DNA from: Paracoccus sp. S-4012 | Lineage (GTDB): Bacteria > Pseudomonadota > Alphaproteobacteria > Rhodobacterales > Rhodobacteraceae | Direction: 5' to 3' | Assembly (NCBI RefSeq): GCF_009674885.1 | Contig: NZ_WKKA01000001.1 | Coordinates: forward strand, 124,001 to 188,000 | DNA: 64,000 nt | Shown here: one piece after another, positions 17,538 to 26,334 of the stretch | Layout: each line of letters begins with the position of its first letter | Position numbering within the stretch: position 1 is the stretch's first letter | Translations under genes and position numbers: made by a program | Notes under the pieces: model-generated | What the model was told of the DNA's origin: nothing | Databases searched by the model: none | What the model saw: the letters and a program-made list of their open reading frames with translations, nothing else

Positions 17538-18568
17538 CCGGACTGGCCCTCGGCCTCGTCCTCGGCGCCGTCTTCGGCGTCGCGGCCCGGCTCGGGGCCT
17601 TCTGTCTGCTGCGCGGGATGAAGGGGCTGCGGCCGGGGGGCGATCTGTCGGCGCTGCGGGCCTTCGCGCTCGCCATGCTGGTGGCCTTGCTGGCAACGCA
17701 GGGGTTGAACGCGACGGGCGCGACCGATCTCGGCGCGGCGATGCAGCTGAACGCGACGAATCCGTGGGTCTCGATGCTGACCGGGGGCGTGATCTTCGGC
17801 CTCGGGATGGTGCTTGCCAATGCCTGCGGTGCGCGCTCGCTCGTGCTGCTGGCGGGCGGCAACCTGCGATCGCTTCTGGTGCTGCTCTGCCTTGGGCTGG
17901 CGGCGCAGGCGACGCTGACCGGGGTGCTGGCGCCGCTGCGTATGGCGGTGCAGCGGATGGGGACGCGCGGTGATGAGACCGCGCTGCCGCAGCTGCTGCA
18001 GGCGGCGGGGCTGACCGGGCCGCTCGCCCTCGGCCTCTCCATCGCCCTCCCCGCCCTCGCGCTCGGCTGGTTCGCCTGGCCAGTCCTCCGCCGCAGCCGG
18101 ATCGAGGCGCTGGCCGCCGCGGTCATCGGCCTCGCCATCGCCGGTGGCTGGTGGATCACCTTCGCCACCGACGATCCCTTCGACCCGAGGCCGCTCATCT
18201 CGCTCAGCTTCGTCGGCCCGGTGGGCGAGGGGATGCTGTGGATGATGCTGGCGACCGGGCGGCAGGCGGGTTTCGCCGTCGCCGTCATCGGCGGCACGAT
18301 CCTCGGCGCCTTCGCCACGGCGCTGGCGACCCGCAGCTTCCGCGCCGAGGGCTTCGGCTCGGCCCGGCAGATGCTGGGCGCGGTCGCGGGCGGCAGCCTG
18401 ATGGGCTTCGGCGGCGTCCTCGCCCTCGGCTGCTCCATCGGGCAGGGCCTCTCGGGCTTCTCGACCCTTTCCATCGGCAGCCTCGTCGCTCTTGCCGGCA
18501 TCGTCGCCGGCATCGCGGCGGGCCTCTCTCTCACCCCGCAACCCACACCCGCAGGAGCCCGGACATGA
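17534..18568 (+). CDS. YeeE/YedE family sulfur transporter, TsuA (thiosulfate uptake)-like
   Basis: A 344-residue polytopic membrane protein. Three cysteines sit in the positions that define the TsuA thiosulfate pathway: C24 (GAFCLLRG), C98 (NACGARSL) and C300 (ALGCSIGQGLSG). YeeE/YedE proteins move thiosulfate or related sulfur species across the inner membrane. GTG at 17534 overlaps the fccB stop, and the stop overlaps the next gene by ATGA. Its position inside an fcc-soxYZ operon suggests import of sulfane sulfur produced in the periplasm, or supply of a cytosolic sulfur trafficking path. Direction and exact substrate are inferred. Confidence 0.88.
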   Translation: MTGLALGLVLGAVFGVAARLGAFCLLRGMKGLRPGGDLSALRAFALAMLVALLATQGLNATGATDLGAAMQLNATNPWVSMLTGGVIFGLGMVLANACGARSLVLLAGGNLRSLLVLLCLGLAAQATLTGVLAPLRMAVQRMGTRGDETALPQLLQAAGLTGPLALGLSIALPALALGWFAWPVLRRSRIEALAAAVIGLAIAGGWWITFATDDPFDPRPLISLSFVGPVGEGMLWMMLATGRQAGFAVAVIGGTILGAFATALATRSFRAEGFGSARQMLGAVAGGSLMGFGGVLALGCSIGQGLSGFSTLSIGSLVALAGIVAGIAAGLSLTPQPTPAGART

Positions 18569-19905
18569 TCATCCGCCGCCGCAGCCTTCTCGCCGCCGTG
18601 CCGTCCCTCGCGCTCGGGGCCACGCTCGCCGGAAGCCCCCTTCTCGCCGCGCCCGCCTCGCTGAGCGCGGACACGCAGCTGCTCCCCCGCAGCGGCAGCG
18701 CCCCGCGCATCGTGATCTGCGGCGGTGGCTGGGGCGGGCTGACGGCCGCCCGCTACCTCAAGCAGGAACTGCCCGGTGCCGAGGTGATCCTGCTCGAGCG
18801 CAACCCGTCCTTCTGGTCGGCCCCGTTCTCGAACAAGTGGCTGATCGACGTGGTGGACACCAGCTTCCTGATCCACGACATGCAGCGCCCGGCGAACAAA
18901 TACGGCTACCAGCTGGTGCAGTGCGAGGTCACGGGGATCGAGCGCGACCGCAAGATCGTCCGCACCTCGAAGGGCGTGGTCGATTACGACTACCTGATCC
19001 TCTCGGGCGGCATCCGCGACGCCTGGGACGCCTGGTTCGGCGACGACAAGGCCGCGGCCGCCTATACGCGCGCGCATTACGCCTCGGCCTATATCCCGCA
19101 GGGCGAGGTCCTCGGGCTGAAGGACAGGGTGCGCGGCTTCCAGGGCGGCACCATCGTGATGACCCTGCCGCCGCCGCCGCACCGCTGCCCGCCCTCGCCC
19201 TATGAGCGCGCCTGCCTCATGGCCTGGCACTTCAAGACCAACAACATTCCCGCAAAGATCGTGATCCTCGATCCGAAACCGCAGGTGGCGCCGATCGGCG
19301 GTGGCTACCGCGCGGCCTTCGAGGAACTCTATCCCGACATCATCACCCATGTCCCGAATGCGCGGGTGAAGGAGGTCGATCCTTACAACAAGCGCATCTC
19401 GACCGAGGCGGGCGATTTCGACTTCGACGACGCCATCCTGATGCCGCCGCACCAGGCCTCCGACATGGTCTTCTACGCCGACCTGATCGGGAAGGACGTC
19501 GAGGGGAAATCGACTGGCTGGGCCGACATGCACCCGCGCCTGTTCCACGCCAACACCGACGAGGACGTCTATATCGTCGGCGACTCGATGGGCGCGGTCT
19601 CGCCGCATTTCGGCCATTACCCGAAGAGCGCGCATGTCGCGAACTACATCGGCAAGATCGTCGCCGGCTATATCGGCCAGCGGGTGCGCGGCGAGGAGGT
19701 CGTGGCGGCGCTGCCCGACAACCTCTGCTACATGCTGGTGAACGGCGACCCGCGCGAGGCGATCTCGGTCGAGTTCGACTACGAGGTAGGCGCCGACGAT
19801 CAGGTCCATCAGACCCAGATTGATATCGACGTCCGCACACCCGATCTGATGGCCGAGGACTTCGTCTGGATCAACGGGATGTTTGATGACTTCGTTCGTG
19901 TTTGA
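18565..19905 (+). CDS. Second FccB-like FAD-dependent flavoprotein, lacking the covalent-FAD cysteine
   Basis: A 446-residue paralogue of FccB with a twin-arginine signal (IRRRSLLAA) and FAD motif IVICGGGWGGLTAARYL. The disulfide cysteines are retained (C208 in HRCPPSP, C388 in NLCYML). Where FccB has the FAD-tethering cysteine, this protein reads WSAPFSN with alanine 86, so FAD is probably bound non-covalently. It has no cytochrome partner gene of its own. Possible roles are oxidation of a different sulfur compound, loading or unloading of SoxY, or a sulfide:quinone-type reaction using FccA. The ATG overlaps the transporter stop, and its end overlaps soxY by 20 bases. Confidence 0.86.
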   Translation: MIIRRRSLLAAVPSLALGATLAGSPLLAAPASLSADTQLLPRSGSAPRIVICGGGWGGLTAARYLKQELPGAEVILLERNPSFWSAPFSNKWLIDVVDTSFLIHDMQRPANKYGYQLVQCEVTGIERDRKIVRTSKGVVDYDYLILSGGIRDAWDAWFGDDKAAAAYTRAHYASAYIPQGEVLGLKDRVRGFQGGTIVMTLPPPPHRCPPSPYERACLMAWHFKTNNIPAKIVILDPKPQVAPIGGGYRAAFEELYPDIITHVPNARVKEVDPYNKRISTEAGDFDFDDAILMPPHQASDMVFYADLIGKDVEGKSTGWADMHPRLFHANTDEDVYIVGDSMGAVSPHFGHYPKSAHVANYIGKIVAGYIGQRVRGEEVVAALPDNLCYMLVNGDPREAISVEFDYEVGADDQVHQTQIDIDVRTPDLMAEDFVWINGMFDDFVRV

Positions 19906-20386
19906 GCCAACGCGCCGCGACCTCCTTGCGGGGGGCGCGGCGCTCGCCGGGCTGGCGGCGGCGGGCCTCGGGGCCTCCGCCGCGCAGGCGCAGGGCACCT
20001 CGCTCGCCATGCCGCAACTCGACTCGGCCGTCGCCGACGATATCGCGGCCGCGTTCGCGGGCGGCGCCACGCCGATCATGGAGGGGCTGGAACTCGACCT
20101 GCCCGCGCTCGGCGACAATCCGGCCGCCGTGCCGGTGCGGGTCCACGTCACCGAGCCGATCACCGAGGCGTCATGGTGCGAGGAGCTGATCCTCATCGCG
20201 GACCTGAACCCGCTGCCGCTCGCCTGCCGCTTCACCTTCACCCCCGATGCGGGGTCGGCGGATGTCGCGGTGCGGCTGCGGCTGATCGGAACCATGCCGA
20301 TCCGTGCGCTCGCCCGGATGAACGACGGCCGGGTCCTCGTGGCGCGGCAGGAGATCACCGTCGCCGCCGGCGGCTGCGGTCTTTGA
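19886..20386 (+). CDS. soxY: Sulfur carrier subunit SoxY, C-terminal variant GGCGL
   Basis: A 166-residue protein with a twin-arginine signal (TRRDLLAGG) ending about ASAAQAQ, a SoxY-type Ig-like domain, and the carrier cysteine C164 in a terminal GGCGL. Canonical SoxY ends GGCGG; the cysteine carries the sulfur substrate on a flexible glycine arm. The last residue here is leucine. The ATG at 19886 lies inside the end of the preceding flavoprotein gene; a TTG three bases earlier is an alternative. SoxYZ normally works with SoxXA, SoxB and SoxCD, none of which is in this window. Confidence 0.9.
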   Translation: MTSFVFEPTRRDLLAGGAALAGLAAAGLGASAAQAQGTSLAMPQLDSAVADDIAAAFAGGATPIMEGLELDLPALGDNPAAVPVRVHVTEPITEASWCEELILIADLNPLPLACRFTFTPDAGSADVAVRLRLIGTMPIRALARMNDGRVLVARQEITVAAGGCGL

Positions 20387-20396
20387 GGAGATGAGC

Positions 20397-20723
20397 ATGG
20401 CCCGTCCCCCCCGCATCTGGATCAGCAACGACACGCCCGCCTTGGGCGAGATCGTCCGCGTCCGCGCGCAGATCGTCCATGTCATGGAAAGCGGCTTCCG
20501 CATGGATGCGAATGGCGACCCGATCCCGCCGAACCTGCTGACCGGCTTCACCGCGACGCTCGACGACAGGCTGCTGATGGAGTGGCTGCCCGAAACCGCC
20601 ATCTCGCAGAACCCCTATATCGAGTTCACCTTCGCCGCCCGCGCCTCCGGCACGCTGCGGATGGTCTGGACCGACGAGAGCGGCGTCGTTGCCGAGGCCG
20701 GGCAGGAGATCGCGGTCGGCTGA
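20397..20723 (+). CDS. soxZ: SoxZ, partner of the SoxY sulfur carrier
   Basis: A 108-residue SoxZ with the expected beta-sandwich sequence, including VRAQIVHVMESGFR and the late TDESGVVAEAGQEIAV. It forms the SoxYZ heterodimer in the periplasm and reaches it by hitch-hiking on the SoxY Tat signal, since it has none of its own. ATG 20397 is preferred over 20391 because gaggag sits six bases before it but directly abuts the earlier one. It is the last gene of the sulfur operon; the convergent sulfotransferase ends only three bases away. Confidence 0.93.
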   Translation: MARPPRIWISNDTPALGEIVRVRAQIVHVMESGFRMDANGDPIPPNLLTGFTATLDDRLLMEWLPETAISQNPYIEFTFAARASGTLRMVWTDESGVVAEAGQEIAVG

Positions 20724-20726
20724 CCG

Positions 20727-21443
20727 TCAGGCGCGGGGCGGCTGGACGCGACTGACATATTCCATCAGCCCGAGGTCATCGAGGTTGCTCTCGACCAGCA
20801 GCCGGGCGAGGTCGTCGTCGATCTCGACCGGCTCACCCCCGGCCACGTTCTCGCGCGGGGCCGCGACGGTGAAATCGGGCCATTCGCCCGCGATCTGCTG
20901 GCGCAGCCGCTCGACCGCGTCGGGGAAGCGCTCGACCACGCCGAGGACGCCCTCGCGGCGCAGCATGTCGACGGCCAGCATGGCCCGATGCAGCTCCGGC
21001 TCCGGGCCGGGGAGGAAGGCCGCGAGGCGCAGGGTCTGGAAGTTACGGCACTGCCGGTCGCCGGAATGCGCGAGCCGGGCGCGGACATAGGCGCCGAAAT
21101 CGCCGCGCTTGGCCAGCTGCGCGCCCCAGTTGTCGGCCTCCTGCTGCCGCTCGAAGCGGTAGACCGACACGAGCCGCGCGATGGGGTTGCGCAGGAAGGC
21201 CACCGGCACCACGCGCGCGCCGTCGATCCGGGGCACCGGGCCGAGGGCGGAATGCGAGGAGAAGGCGACCGCCTCCGGCGCCCCCGCGATCCACTCGGCC
21301 AGCAGGGCCGAGTTGTCGCCGCCGCGGGCCGGGAACTCGGCCGTGACCCAGCCGTGACCGAAGTTCCGCTGCAGGACCCGGTCGAAGGAGGTGCCGGCGT
21401 TCTTGAACAGGTGGTAGTGCAGGATGACGGTGCGCGCGGTCAT
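20727..21443 (-). CDS. Sulfotransferase family 2-like protein
   Basis: A 238-residue protein with the PAPS-binding pattern of sulfotransferases: the 5'-phosphosulfate loop LFKNAGTSFDRVL near the N-terminus and the 3'-phosphate segment FLRNPIARLVSVYRF in the middle. The family transfers sulfate from PAPS to sugars, lipids or peptides. Bacterial members of this size often modify polysaccharides or act in natural-product pathways. The start at 21443 places the loop at the usual distance from the N-terminus. No obvious acceptor pathway is nearby; it follows amrS on the same strand after 236 bases. Confidence 0.82.
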   Translation of the reverse strand: MTARTVILHYHLFKNAGTSFDRVLQRNFGHGWVTAEFPARGGDNSALLAEWIAGAPEAVAFSSHSALGPVPRIDGARVVPVAFLRNPIARLVSVYRFERQQEADNWGAQLAKRGDFGAYVRARLAHSGDRQCRNFQTLRLAAFLPGPEPELHRAMLAVDMLRREGVLGVVERFPDAVERLRQQIAGEWPDFTVAAPRENVAGGEPVEIDDDLARLLVESNLDDLGLMEYVSRVQPPRA

Positions 21444-21635
21444 GCGCGGCCAGCCCGCCTGAGGGGGCCTCCGCGCGGCGGGATCACTCGCGGGCAGAGG
21501 GGCGCGGGAGAGGCGCTGTGATGCATGAAGCGGCGAGGCTCCGTTCGGCGTGGCGGCAGGCGCGATGATAGGATCAAGGCCGAGCCCTGCACAACCAGGC
21601 CGGAAGACCTCGGGCCGGCGATGTTGGATTTCACC

Positions 21636-21649
21636 GCCCCGCTTGGGGC
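21636..21649 (-). terminator. Short hairpin downstream of amrS (weak terminator candidate)
   Basis: In the 236-base gap between amrS and the sulfotransferase, gccccgcttggggc forms a five-pair G-C stem with a four-base loop, about 30 bases past the amrS stop. There is no T tract after it, so it is only a weak candidate. No gene or other convincing signal was seen in the rest of this gap (21444-21679). Confidence 0.3.
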
Positions 21650-21679
21650 CTGCGCCGCGGGCTGCGAGGGGCGCTGAGG

Positions 21680-22756
<1,077 letters not shown>

Positions 22757-22837
22757 CGGCGCAGGCCCTCGCAGGGGCGCGGTCAGTGACTACATGCGGG
22801 ATATGGGGGCGGCGGGCCGCCGCGCAAGGAGGATGCC

Positions 22838-24184
22838 ATGACCGCGATGCCGCGCCGGTTGCGATTTGCGGGGTCGTTCTTTCCGGGCGAGGTCGGGGCG
22901 CTCGGCGCGGCGGTGGACGAGGGTTTGGCGGGGGCCGCGGGCCTGACCGCCGGGGCGATGCCGCGCGCGGTGGTCGCCGCGCATGCGGGATATGTGTATT
23001 CGGGGCGCTTCGCGGGGCTGTCGCATGGCGTGGTGCCGCGGCGACCGGGGCGGGCCGTGGTGCTGTCGCCCTCGCACCGCCACGCGTTCCGCGGCGTGGC
23101 CTTTCCGTCGCAACCGGCCTTCGTGACGCCGCTCGGGCAGGTGCCGATCGACCGCGCGGGCTGCGCCGCGCTCGCTTCGGCCGGGCTGGCGTGCGAACTC
23201 GATGCCGCCCATGACGACGAGCACGGGATCGAGACGCAGCTGCCATTCCTCGCCCGGCTCTGGCCCGGCCTGCCGGTGGTCCCGCTGGTGATCGGGGCCG
23301 AAACCCCCGCCACGGTCGCGGAGGCGATCGACGCGCTCGATGACGGGGCGACACTGTTCGTCCTCTCCTCCGACCTCAGCCATTTCCTCACCGACGCCGA
23401 GGCCCGCCGCATCGACGCCGAGACGGCGGCGCTGATCGAGCGTGGCGAGGCTGGGGGTCTTGACGGCCAGCATGCCTGCGGATGGCAGGCGGTCGCGGGA
23501 TGGCTGGCCTCCCGCGCGGGCGCGCAGAGCCGCGCGCTGCGGCTGGGCATGGGGAACAGCGGTGACGTGTCGGGCGACCGGGGGGCGGTTGTGGGCTACG
23601 GGGCCTGGGGGTTCTACGATCTGGACGCGGACTGCTTCCCTGCGGCGCACCGGGCGCGGCTTCTGGCGGCGGCGCGGGCGGCCATCGCGGGGCGGCTGGC
23701 AGGCGAGCGTTCTGCTGTGCCGGAGGTCCCTGCGCCGCTTCGGACCACGGCCGCCTGCTTCGTCACCCTCACCGAAGCGGGGGCGCTGCGCGGCTGCATC
23801 GGAACCCTCGAGGCGCGCGAGCCGCTGGTCGGGGCGGTGATCGATGCCGCCCTCGGCGCCGCCTTCGACGATCCGCGCTTCCCGCCGCTCCGGGCGGGGG
23901 AGCTGGACCGGCTGCGGATCAAGATCTCGGTCCTCACCCGCGCCGCGCCGATGGCGGTGGGCTCCGAGGCCGAAGCCCTTGCTGCCATCGAGCCGGGCCG
24001 CGACGGGCTGATCCTCGAGGACGGGGCGCGGCGCGCGACCTTCTTGCCGGCGGTATGGGAGAGCCTGCCCGATCCGCGCGACTTCCTGCGCGACCTGCGG
24101 CGCAAAGCGGGGCTGGGCGCGGATCACTGGTCGGCGGCGACCAGGCTCTTGCGCTACCGGGCGGAGGAGTTCGGGGAGGAGTGA
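22838..24184 (+). CDS. amrB/amrA: AmmeMemoRadiSam protein: fused Memo (AmrB) and AMMECR1 (AmrA) domains
   Basis: A 448-residue two-domain protein. The Memo domain covers roughly residues 5-262, with conserved metal-site candidates H49 (AAHAGYVYSG), H80 (LSPSHRH), SSDLSHF (D179, H182) and C214 (HACGWQA). The AMMECR1 domain follows from about 266, with its hallmark LRGCIGT at 317-323. The start has an excellent ribosome site (aaggagg, five-base gap). Memo resembles ring-opening dioxygenases and its human homologue binds redox metals; AMMECR1 has no known activity. The fusion, beside amrS, implies the two domains act in one complex on a common target that is still unknown. Confidence 0.93.
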   Translation: MTAMPRRLRFAGSFFPGEVGALGAAVDEGLAGAAGLTAGAMPRAVVAAHAGYVYSGRFAGLSHGVVPRRPGRAVVLSPSHRHAFRGVAFPSQPAFVTPLGQVPIDRAGCAALASAGLACELDAAHDDEHGIETQLPFLARLWPGLPVVPLVIGAETPATVAEAIDALDDGATLFVLSSDLSHFLTDAEARRIDAETAALIERGEAGGLDGQHACGWQAVAGWLASRAGAQSRALRLGMGNSGDVSGDRGAVVGYGAWGFYDLDADCFPAAHRARLLAAARAAIAGRLAGERSAVPEVPAPLRTTAACFVTLTEAGALRGCIGTLEAREPLVGAVIDAALGAAFDDPRFPPLRAGELDRLRIKISVLTRAAPMAVGSEAEALAAIEPGRDGLILEDGARRATFLPAVWESLPDPRDFLRDLRRKAGLGADHWSAATRLLRYRAEEFGEE

Positions 24185-24723
24185 AGGTCCGCAGGGCGGT
24201 CGATGTCGAGCAATTCCTCCGCCGCAACCTCCACCACCGCCGCCTCCGCCAGCAATGCGCCCGCGCCGCGGTCGCCTGACAGCCCCAGCAGCCCTGAAAA
24301 CATCGTGGCGGGAAAACAGGCGGGGACGCCGGGTCTCCCATCGGGGTGGCGCACCGCCGCCGGTGTCGCGCCGCAGGCCGCCACCACCGCGTCGAGCGTT
24401 TCCGGCCGCAGGCGCGGCATGTCCCCGAGGAGGATCAGCAACTTCCGCGCACCGACGGCCTCCGCGTGACGCACGGCGGCGCGCAGGCTCGCGGCCTGCC
24501 CCTCGTCCGGCTCGTCGGGGACGAGACGCTCAAGCCCCGGCAAGGCCGCCGCCACTTGGGGCGCGCGGACCACCGCTGCACGGTGATCCACCCGCGCCGC
24601 GCCAAGCGCCGCCGCCGCCCATGTGACCAGCGGCCGTCCCTGCCAGTCCGCCAGCAACTTCTCGCCCGCGCCCCATCGGCGCGAATGACCGGCGGCCAGC
24701 AGAACGCCCGCGACCCGCATCAT
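24154..24723 (-). CDS. MocA/MobA-like nucleotidyltransferase for molybdenum cofactor
   Basis: A 189-residue NTP transferase with the N-terminal VLLAAGHSRRWGAGEKLL nucleotide motif, LILLGDMPRL (metal aspartate) and GRPGVPACFP (the MocA-type GxPxxF region). MocA adds CMP to molybdopterin to form the dinucleotide used by xanthine dehydrogenase family enzymes such as PaoABC, which starts 133 bases away in the opposite direction. A nearby function therefore fits well. ATG 24723 or 24720 are equivalent candidates. The gene ends 31 bases inside the convergent Memo-AMMECR1 gene. Confidence 0.85.
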   Translation of the reverse strand: MMRVAGVLLAAGHSRRWGAGEKLLADWQGRPLVTWAAAALGAARVDHRAAVVRAPQVAAALPGLERLVPDEPDEGQAASLRAAVRHAEAVGARKLLILLGDMPRLRPETLDAVVAACGATPAAVRHPDGRPGVPACFPATMFSGLLGLSGDRGAGALLAEAAVVEVAAEELLDIDRPADLHSSPNSSAR

Positions 24724-24804
24724 GGCCCGCACCCTGTCCTCCGCAGACGGATCACCCAAGGGACGCACGGGGCAGCGAGGGGCGCGGAAAGCATCATCGG
24801 CGAT

Positions 24805-24831
24805 GGAACATCCCGCCGTGCGCGTTGTTCC
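24805..24831. promoter_or_regulatory. Inverted repeat in the mocA-like/paoA-like divergent region
   Basis: The arms ggaaca (24805-24810) and tgttcc (24826-24831) are perfect six-base inverted repeats separated by fifteen bases, 25 bases before the 2Fe-2S subunit gene and inside the 133-base divergent region. It is a candidate regulator site; no regulator gene lies next to it. Confidence 0.3.
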
Positions 24832-24856
24832 CTGTGGCGGCCAAGGGAGGGGACAG

Positions 24857-25369
24857 ATGCAGCTGAGACTGACGGTGAACGGGACGGAGCATGCGCTCGA
24901 CCTCTCCGATCCGCGGGTCACGCTGCTCGACCTGCTGCGCTACCGGCTGGGGCTGACGGGCACCAAGAAGGGGTGTGATCACGGGCAATGCGGCGCCTGC
25001 ACGGTGCTTGTCAACGGGCGGCGGATGAACAGCTGTCTCAGCCTTGCCGCGATGCATGAGGGCGACGAGGTGACGACCGTCGAGGGGATCGGCACGCCCG
25101 ACAACCTCGCCCCGATGCAAGAGGCCTTCGTGCGCCACGACGGGTTCCAGTGCGGCTACTGCACGCCGGGGCAGATCGTCTCGGCCACCGCCATGCTGAA
25201 GGAACTCGCTGCCGGCTGGCCGAGCCAGGTCAGCGGCGATCTGGACGCGGTCGCGCTCAGCGACGACGAGATCCGCGAGCGGATGTCGGGCAATCTCTGC
25301 CGCTGTGCGGCCTATCCCAACATCGTGGAGGCGATCCGCGAGGTGGCCGAGCAGGAGGGGCCGGCATGA
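24857..25369 (+). CDS. paoA: 2Fe-2S subunit of PaoABC-type aldehyde oxidoreductase (YagT-like)
   Basis: A 170-residue protein with two 2Fe-2S clusters: the plant-type set [13 protein letters not shown] plus a later Cys (NSC), and the C-terminal helical set CGYCTPGQ and LCRCAAYPN. These carry electrons from the molybdenum site to FAD. The ATG at 24857 follows aagggaggggac. Unlike E. coli PaoA there is no Tat signal from this start, so the enzyme is predicted cytoplasmic; upstream in-frame sequence does not look like a Tat signal. The stop overlaps the next start by four bases (ATGA). Confidence 0.93.
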   Translation: MQLRLTVNGTEHALDLSDPRVTLLDLLRYRLGLTGTKKGCDHGQCGACTVLVNGRRMNSCLSLAAMHEGDEVTTVEGIGTPDNLAPMQEAFVRHDGFQCGYCTPGQIVSATAMLKELAAGWPSQVSGDLDAVALSDDEIRERMSGNLCRCAAYPNIVEAIREVAEQEGPA

Positions 25370-26334
25370 GGCCCTTCGACTTCCAGCGGGCCTCCGGCGC
25401 GGCCGAGGCGATGGACCCCGGCCTGCGCGTGATCGCGGGGGGCACGAACCTGCTCGATCTGATGAAGCACGAGGTCGAGACGCCCGCACGGCTGATCGAC
25501 GTCAACCATGTCGGGCTTGACGAGGTCAGGCGCGAGGGCGAGGGGCTGCGGATCGGCGCGCTCGTCCGCAACTCGGACCTCGCCGCTCATGAGGCGGTGC
25601 GGCGCGACTGGCCGCTGCTGTCGCGGGCGATCCTTGCGGGCGCCTCGGGGCAGATCCGCAACCGCGCCACCACCGGCGGCAACCTGATGCAGCGCACGCG
25701 GTGCCCGTATTTCTACGACATCCATGCGCGCTGCAACAAGCGCGAGCCGGGTCAGGGCTGCGACGCCATCGGCGGCTTCACCCGCAGCCACGCGATCCTC
25801 GGCGCGTCGGAGGCCTGCATCGCCACCTATCCCGGCGACATGGCTGTGGCGCTGACCGCGCTGGACGCCGTGGTGGAGGTCGAGGGGCAGGGCGGCGCGC
25901 GCGAGATCCCGGCGGCCGGCTTCCACCGCCTGCCCGGCGACGACCCCTCCCGCGACAACGATCTGCGGCCCGGCGAGTTCATCACCGGCGTGCGCCTGCC
26001 CGCGCCGCTCGGCGGGCGGCAGGTCTATCGCAAGGTGCGCGACCGCCGCTCCTACGCCTTCGCGCTAGTGTCGGTCGCGCTGGCCGTGACGATGGAGGGT
26101 GGGCGGATGACCCGTGTCCGCCTCGCCTTCGGCGGGGTGGCGCACAAGCCCTGGCGGGTGCCGGAGGCCGAGGCGCTGCTCGAGGGGCACGCGCCCCACG
26201 CGGCGCTCTTCGACCGCGCTGCCGACGCGGTGCTGGAAGGCGCGCGAGGGCAGGGCGACAACGACTTCAAGATCGAGCTTCTGCGCCGCACGCTGGTCGC
26301 GACGCTCACTGATGCGACGGGGGACGCGGCATGA
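25366..26334 (+). CDS. paoB: FAD-binding (and 4Fe-4S) subunit of PaoABC-type aldehyde oxidoreductase (YagS-like)
   Basis: A 322-residue subunit of the CoxM/XdhB family. The FAD-binding [13 protein letters not shown] and [18 protein letters not shown] are visible. The inserted cysteines (CPYF, HARCNK, GQGCDA and SEAC) match the additional 4Fe-4S cluster described for E. coli PaoB, and separate this protein from ordinary XdhB. It lies between the 2Fe-2S and molybdopterin subunits with four-base overlaps on both sides. Confidence 0.92.
   Translation: MRPFDFQRASGAAEAMDPGLRVIAGGTNLLDLMKHEVETPARLIDVNHVGLDEVRREGEGLRIGALVRNSDLAAHEAVRRDWPLLSRAILAGASGQIRNRATTGGNLMQRTRCPYFYDIHARCNKREPGQGCDAIGGFTRSHAILGASEACIATYPGDMAVALTALDAVVEVEGQGGAREIPAAGFHRLPGDDPSRDNDLRPGEFITGVRLPAPLGGRQVYRKVRDRRSYAFALVSVALAVTMEGGRMTRVRLAFGGVAHKPWRVPEAEALLEGHAPHAALFDRAADAVLEGARGQGDNDFKIELLRRTLVATLTDATGDAA

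Noticed and set aside
17434..20358. A 974-codon minus-strand open frame opposite the sulfur operon
   Set aside because: Low-complexity Arg/Ser/Pro-rich translation, a shadow of GC-rich genes on the other strand with clear families.
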